NCBI GenBank assembly: GCA_014656175.1
Contig: BNBX01000007.1
Span: 65,447-129,446 of the forward strand
Source of the DNA: Streptomyces werraensis
GTDB taxonomy: Bacteria; Actinomycetota; Actinomycetes; Streptomycetales; Streptomycetaceae
Length of the DNA stretch: 64,000 nucleotides
Reading direction: 5' to 3'
The notes below the pieces were generated by a model. It made no database searches. It was not told the DNA's origin and worked only from the letters and a program-made list of their open reading frames with translations. The translations under genes were made by a program, and so were the position numbers. The stretch's first letter is position 1. Every line of letters starts with the position of its first letter. Positions 60,208 through 64,000 of this stretch are shown piece after piece.

Positions 60208-61920
60208 GTGAACACCGCCTACGCCGTCACCGCCGTCGCGCTGGTCGCCGTCGCGACCGTCCTCGTCGGCGCGTTCGGCCTGCGCATATCCCGCACCACC
60301 TCGGACTTCTACGTCGCCTCCCGTACCGTCGGCCCGCGGCTCAACGCGGCGGCCATCAGCGGCGAGTACCTCTCCGCCGCCTCCTTCCTGGGCATCGCCG
60401 GACTCGTCCTGGTCCAGGGTCCTGACATGCTCTGGTACCCGGTCGGCTACACCGCCGGCTACCTGGTGCTGCTGCTCTTCGTCGCCGCGCCCCTGCGCCG
60501 CTCCGGCGCCTACACGCTGCCCGACTTCGCCGAGGCCCGGCTCTCCTCGCACGTGGTACGGCGGCTCGCCGGCACCCTCGTCGTCGGCGTCGGCTGGCTG
60601 TACCTGCTGCCCCAGCTGCAGGGCGCCGGACTCACCCTCACCGTGCTCACCGGCGCGCCCGACTGGCTCGGCGCGGTGATCGTCGCCGTCGTCGTCACGG
60701 TGATAGTGGCCGCCGGCGGCATGCGCAGCATCACGTTCGTCCAGGCGTTCCAGTACTGGCTGAAACTGACCGCCCTGCTGGTGCCCGCCCTCTTCCTGGT
60801 GCTCGCCTGGCAGCGCGACGGCGCGCCCAGCCACGCCTTCGACGAGCCCGCCGAGTTCCGCGAACAGCGCGTGGTGCGCGTCGACGACACCGTCGACCTG
60901 CGCCTGACCGCCCCGCTCACCGTCACCGTGGACGGCGCCGTCGACGGCCGGGAGCACGCCGGGACCGAGGTCAGCCTGCCCGCGGGCACGCACCGCGTCG
61001 ACGGCGGCACCCGCCTCACCTTCGCCGAGGGCTCCAAGGTGCCCGCCACCGGCGACGGCGCCGACGACGCCCTGTCCCCGTCGCGCGCCGAGAGCCGCGC
61101 GGAACGCCCGCTGTACGCCACGTACGGGCTGATCCTCGCCACCTTCTTCGGCACCATGGGCCTGCCGCACGTGGTGGTGCGCTTCTACACCAGTCCGCAC
61201 GGTGTCGCCGCCCGCCGCACCACCGTCGCCGTCCTCGGCCTGATCGGCGCCTTCTACCTGCTGCCCCCCGTCTACGGCGCCCTCGGCCGCCTCTACGCCC
61301 CCGACCTCACGATCACCGGGGACGCGGACGCCGCCGTCCTGCTGCTGCCCGGACGGATGATCGGCGGCACCGGCGGAGACCTGCTGGGGGCGCTGGTCGC
61401 CGGGGGAGCGTTCGCCGCGTTCCTGTCCACCGCCTCCGGACTCACCATGGCCGTGGCCGGGGTGCTCACCCAGGACGTGCTGCCCTCCCGCGGGGTGCGC
61501 CACTTCCGCCTCGGCACCGTGCTCGCCATGGCCGTGCCCCTGGCCGCGAGCATCCTGGTCGGCGGGCTGCCGGTGGCCGACGCCGTGGGCCTCGCCTTCG
61601 CCGTGTCCGCGTCCTCGTTCTGTCCGCTGCTGGTGCTCGGGATCTGGTGGCGGCGGCTCACCCCGCCGGGGGCCGCCGCCGGGATGCTCGTCGGCGGCGG
61701 CTCCGCGTTCCTCGCCGTGGCCGCCACCATGGCCGGCTACCCGGGCGCCGGACCCTGGCACGCGCTGCTCGCCTGGCCCGCCCTCTGGTCGGTGCCGCTC
61801 GGCTTCCTCACCATGGTGCTGGTCTCGCTCGCCACACCCGGCCGGGTGCCGCCCGGCACGGCCGCGGTCCTGGCCCGCTTCCATCTGCCGGAAGAGCTGC
61901 GCACGGAGGTGTCCGCATGA
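60208..61920 (+). CDS. Sodium:solute symporter (ActP-like) with soluble insert
   Basis: 570 residues from GTG 60208. SSS-family features: TSDFYVASRTVGPRLNAAAI, SGEYLSAASFLGIAGLVLVQ, YTLPDFAEARLSS, FGTMGLPHVVVRFYT and AAFLSTASGLTMAVAGVLTQ. It is related to acetate/pyruvate-type carboxylate symporters. Residues about 203-300 form a hydrophilic beta-rich insert between transmembrane helices (REQRVVRVDDTVDLRLTAPL, GTHRVDGGTRLTFAEG). It is followed by the kinase with an ATGA overlap, so transport and sensing are coupled in expression. Confidence 0.92.
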   Translation: MNTAYAVTAVALVAVATVLVGAFGLRISRTTSDFYVASRTVGPRLNAAAISGEYLSAASFLGIAGLVLVQGPDMLWYPVGYTAGYLVLLLFVAAPLRRSGAYTLPDFAEARLSSHVVRRLAGTLVVGVGWLYLLPQLQGAGLTLTVLTGAPDWLGAVIVAVVVTVIVAAGGMRSITFVQAFQYWLKLTALLVPALFLVLAWQRDGAPSHAFDEPAEFREQRVVRVDDTVDLRLTAPLTVTVDGAVDGREHAGTEVSLPAGTHRVDGGTRLTFAEGSKVPATGDGADDALSPSRAESRAERPLYATYGLILATFFGTMGLPHVVVRFYTSPHGVAARRTTVAVLGLIGAFYLLPPVYGALGRLYAPDLTITGDADAAVLLLPGRMIGGTGGDLLGALVAGGAFAAFLSTASGLTMAVAGVLTQDVLPSRGVRHFRLGTVLAMAVPLAASILVGGLPVADAVGLAFAVSASSFCPLLVLGIWWRRLTPPGAAAGMLVGGGSAFLAVAATMAGYPGAGPWHALLAWPALWSVPLGFLTMVLVSLATPGRVPPGTAAVLARFHLPEELRTEVSA

Positions 61921-63122
61921 GCGGTTTCCTCGCCGGTCTGCTCGTCGCCGTGCTGCCCCTGCTGGCCGCCGGGTTCTGGCTGGGCCGGCGCACGGCACGG
62001 CCCGCCGGCCTCGCCGGACTGGGCACCCCCGTCGAGCACGCCACCTTCGAGACCCTGCACACCGCCTCGCTGGCCACGCCCCCGCTGCGGGCGGGACTCA
62101 CCGAGGAGACCGCCCGCAAGTCGGCGCGCAAGCTGCGCTCCCTGCTCGGCACCGACGCCCTCTGCCTCACCGACCGCGAGCAGGTGCTCGTCTGGGACGG
62201 CGTCGGCGCCCACCACCGCACCGAGATCATGGAGCGTCTCACCGGCCCCCTGGACACCGGCCGCGGCGAGGCGTTCCCGCTGACCTGCGACACCCCCGAC
62301 TGCACCGTCCGCTGGGCGGTGGTCGCCCCGCTCACCGTCGACGACCGGGTGCACGGCGCGCTCGTCGCCTGTGCGCCCCGCGAGTCGGCGGTGCTGGTCA
62401 GGGCCGCGGGGGAGGTCGCCCGCTGGGTCTCGGTCCAGCTGGAGCTGGCCGACCTGGACCAGTCCCGCACCCGGCTGATCGAGGCGGAGATCCGCGCCCT
62501 GCGCGCGCAGATCTCCCCGCACTTCATCTTCAACTCGCTCGCGGTGATCGCGTCCTTCGTGCGCACCGACCCCGAACGCGCCCGTGAGCTGCTGCTGGAG
62601 TTCGCCGACTTCACCCGCTACTCGTTCCGCCGGCACGGCGACTTCACCACCCTCGCCGACGAGCTGCACGCCATCGACCACTACCTGGCGCTGGTGCGCG
62701 CGCGCTTCGGCGACCGGCTCTCCGTCACCCTCCAGATCGCCCCGGAGGTGCTGCCCGTCGCGTTGCCCTTCCTGTGCCTCCAGCCGCTGGTGGAGAACGC
62801 CGTCAAGCACGGCCTGGAGGGCAAGGCCGACAAGTGCCACATCCAGATCACCGCGCAGGACGCGGGGGCCGAGGCGCTCGTGGTCATCGAGGACGACGGG
62901 GCGGGCATGGACCCCGACCTGCTGCGCCGCATCCTGGCCCGGGAGGTCAGCCCCACCGGCGGCATCGGCCTGTCCAACGTCGACGACCGGCTCCGCCAGG
63001 TCTACGGCGACGACCACGGCCTCGTCATCGAGACGGCCGCGGGCGCGGGCATGAAGATCACCGTCCGGCTGCCGAAGTACCAGCCGGGCGTCCATCTGGC
63101 GGGGCGGCTCACCCCACGGTGA
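61917..63122 (+). CDS. LytS-type sensor histidine kinase
   Basis: 401 residues from ATG 61917 overlapping the symporter stop. It has a single N-terminal transmembrane segment (GLLVAVLPLLAAGFWLG) and a GAF-like middle region (ARKLRSLLGTDALCLTDREQ, RWAVVAPLTVDDRVHGALVA). The kinase core has the phospho-His in RAQISPHFIFNSLAVIASFV and the HATPase boxes LVENAVKHGLEGKADKCH and GGIGLSNVDDRLRQVYG. Unlike Gram-positive LytS it lacks a multi-helix 5TM domain, so the signal may come through the symporter or from the cytoplasm. Confidence 0.94.
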   Translation: MSGFLAGLLVAVLPLLAAGFWLGRRTARPAGLAGLGTPVEHATFETLHTASLATPPLRAGLTEETARKSARKLRSLLGTDALCLTDREQVLVWDGVGAHHRTEIMERLTGPLDTGRGEAFPLTCDTPDCTVRWAVVAPLTVDDRVHGALVACAPRESAVLVRAAGEVARWVSVQLELADLDQSRTRLIEAEIRALRAQISPHFIFNSLAVIASFVRTDPERARELLLEFADFTRYSFRRHGDFTTLADELHAIDHYLALVRARFGDRLSVTLQIAPEVLPVALPFLCLQPLVENAVKHGLEGKADKCHIQITAQDAGAEALVVIEDDGAGMDPDLLRRILAREVSPTGGIGLSNVDDRLRQVYGDDHGLVIETAAGAGMKITVRLPKYQPGVHLAGRLTPR

Positions 63123-63142
63123 GCCGCCCTCGTGCGTGCCGG

Positions 63143-63319
63143 TCAGCCGTTGCCGGCGGCGACCATCCCGAGAGTGAGCAGGCCCAGGACGACCCAGCCG
63201 AACCACAGCCAGCCGTTGCTGCCGAGCGCCACCGTGTACGCCGTCACGGCGACCAGGCCGCCGACGGTGAGCACGCCCATGGTCTTCGTCGAGGTGGAAC
63301 CGTTCGTGGTACCGGGCAT
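63143..63319 (-). CDS. Small membrane protein
   Basis: 58 residues from ATG 63319, chosen because GGAGG lies eight bases upstream; the longer frame adds 11 residues. Two transmembrane helices (MGVLTVGGLVAVTAYTVALG and WFGWVVLGLLTLGMVAAG) follow a Ser/Thr-rich N-terminus. No family is recognised. It lies between the LytS gene (convergent) and the CtaG-like gene upstream on the same strand. Confidence 0.72.
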   Translation of the reverse strand: MPGTTNGSTSTKTMGVLTVGGLVAVTAYTVALGSNGWLWFGWVVLGLLTLGMVAAGNG

Positions 63320-63395
63320 CGCGACACCCTCCTCCAGGTCCGTTCTCTCCATGGTGCCCCGGTTCCGGGAAAGCAGGGCGGTGCGGGACGGAAAC

Positions 63396-64000
63396 CTAGT
63401 TGCCGCGCGCGTTGAGGGAGGCCAGGTAGGCGTTGTACGCCTCCAGCTCCTTGTCGCCGTCCCGGTCGGCGGCGCGGTCCTTGCGGCGGGCCTGCCGCTG
63501 GTCCGAGGCGTACCACTGGAACAGCAGCGCGATCAGCACCAGGACCGACGGGACCTCGCTGAACGCCCAGGCGATGCCGCCGGCCGCGTTCTGGTCGGAC
63601 AGGGCGTCGATGCCCAGCGACGCGGGCGGGTCCTGGAAGGTGGCGACCATGGGGGTGGAGGCCATCATCAGCGCGATGCCGAAGAACGCGTGGAACGGCA
63701 TGCCCGCGAACAGCTCCAGCATCCGCATCAGGTGACCCGGCCGGTGCGGGCCCGGGTCCACGCCCATGATGGGCCAGAAGAACACCAGGCCCACGGCGAG
63801 GAAGTGCACCATCATCGCCGCGTGCCCGACCGCCGACCCCATCAGGAAGTCGAACAGCGGGGTGAAGTACAGGGCGTACAGGCTGGCGATGAAGATCGGG
63901 ATGGTGAACAGCGGGTGGGTCACGACCCGCATGTAGCGGCTGTGCAGCAGCATCAGCAGCAGCTCCCGCGGCCCCTTGGTGCCCCGCACGGACGCCGGGG
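63396..64000 (-). CDS. CtaG-like cytochrome c oxidase assembly protein, 5' end outside window
   Basis: The C-terminal about 200 residues are visible; the frame is open to the right edge. It has LLLMLLHSRYMRVVTHPLFT, MVHFLAVGLVFFWPIMGVDP, HAFFGIALMMASTPMVA and a charged tail (QARRKDRAADRDGDKELEAY). This matches the caa3_CtaG family (DUF1404-like membrane proteins), thought to help copper insertion into oxidase. The His residues in the membrane segments could bind copper. An internal GTG at 63989 is not the real start. Confidence 0.82.
   Translation of the reverse strand, partial: PASVRGTKGPRELLLMLLHSRYMRVVTHPLFTIPIFIASLYALYFTPLFDFLMGSAVGHAAMMVHFLAVGLVFFWPIMGVDPGPHRPGHLMRMLELFAGMPFHAFFGIALMMASTPMVATFQDPPASLGIDALSDQNAAGGIAWAFSEVPSVLVLIALLFQWYASDQRQARRKDRAADRDGDKELEAYNAYLASLNARGN

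Noticed and set aside
59023..61998. 991-residue minus-strand frame over the LytTR and symporter genes
   Set aside because: GC-rich antisense frame with low-complexity Gly/Glu/Ala composition; the plus-strand genes have clear domains and ribosome sites.

Overview
The window is very GC-rich, with strong third-position G/C bias, frequent GTG/TTG starts, many start/stop overlaps, Tat/Sec exporters, ECF sigma, SpoIIE/HATPase and XRE-DUF397 regulators. This is typical of a Streptomyces chromosome. From memory, the neighbourhood of purB, the bio cluster, the ureABCFGD cluster and rocD resembles the S. coelicolor SCO12xx region; this was not checked by any search. No insertion sequence, prophage, tRNA, rRNA or CRISPR array was seen. 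Both ends cut genes: a YigZ-type gene at the left and a CtaG-like gene at the right.

Layout. 1-5 kb: YigZ-like protein, then sbcD-sbcC (double-strand-break nuclease). 5-11 kb: two Lrp/AsnC regulators each divergent from a metabolic gene (rhodanese; gamma-lyase-type PLP enzyme), an Imm21-like protein, an SDR and a DUF885 hydrolase. 11-18 kb: ACT-GNAT fusion, PhoD phosphatase with a possible PHO box, alpha/beta hydrolase divergent from an ECF41 (SigJ-type) sigma, a GntR/UTRA regulator with an operator over its promoter, and a ROK regulator. 18-22 kb: a NarL/DesK two-component system divergent from a two-gene ABC exporter. 22-28 kb: mug, purB, a GDSL hydrolase, two CNNM/CorC-type membrane proteins and a GNAT. 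28-32 kb: a MacB/FtsX-type ABC system. 32-33 kb: a ribbon-helix-helix/Fic-like toxin-antitoxin pair and a methyltransferase. 33-38 kb: biotin genes bioB-bioA-bioD, divergent from bioF. 38-40 kb: a WhiJ-type trio (DUF397, XRE, HATPase), whose XRE gene carries a TTA codon. 40-42 kb: an NlpC/P60 hydrolase behind a ydaO-type (c-di-AMP) riboswitch, a ClpP paralogue lacking catalytic Ser and His with a small partner gene, and an orphan Phd antitoxin. 42-44 kb: a membrane protein and TetR repressor sharing repeated operators. 44-49 kb: ureABCFGD. 49-56 kb: secreted S33 peptidase, acyltransferase, RpiB-like isomerase and two SpoIIE phosphatases. 56-59 kb: Lrp-ddaH-rocD arginine/ornithine catabolism. 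59-63 kb: LytTR regulator, small membrane protein, sodium:solute symporter and LytS-type kinase in one operon. 63-64 kb: small membrane protein and CtaG-like protein.

The most unusual items are the catalytically degenerate ClpP with its neighbours, the Fic-like toxin with a degenerate active-site loop, the Cys/His-rich tail of BioB, the LytS/LytTR-symporter module with a large soluble insert in the transporter, and several well-formed inverted or direct repeats placed on promoters. Many transcription units appear to start at or next to the start codon (leaderless mRNAs).
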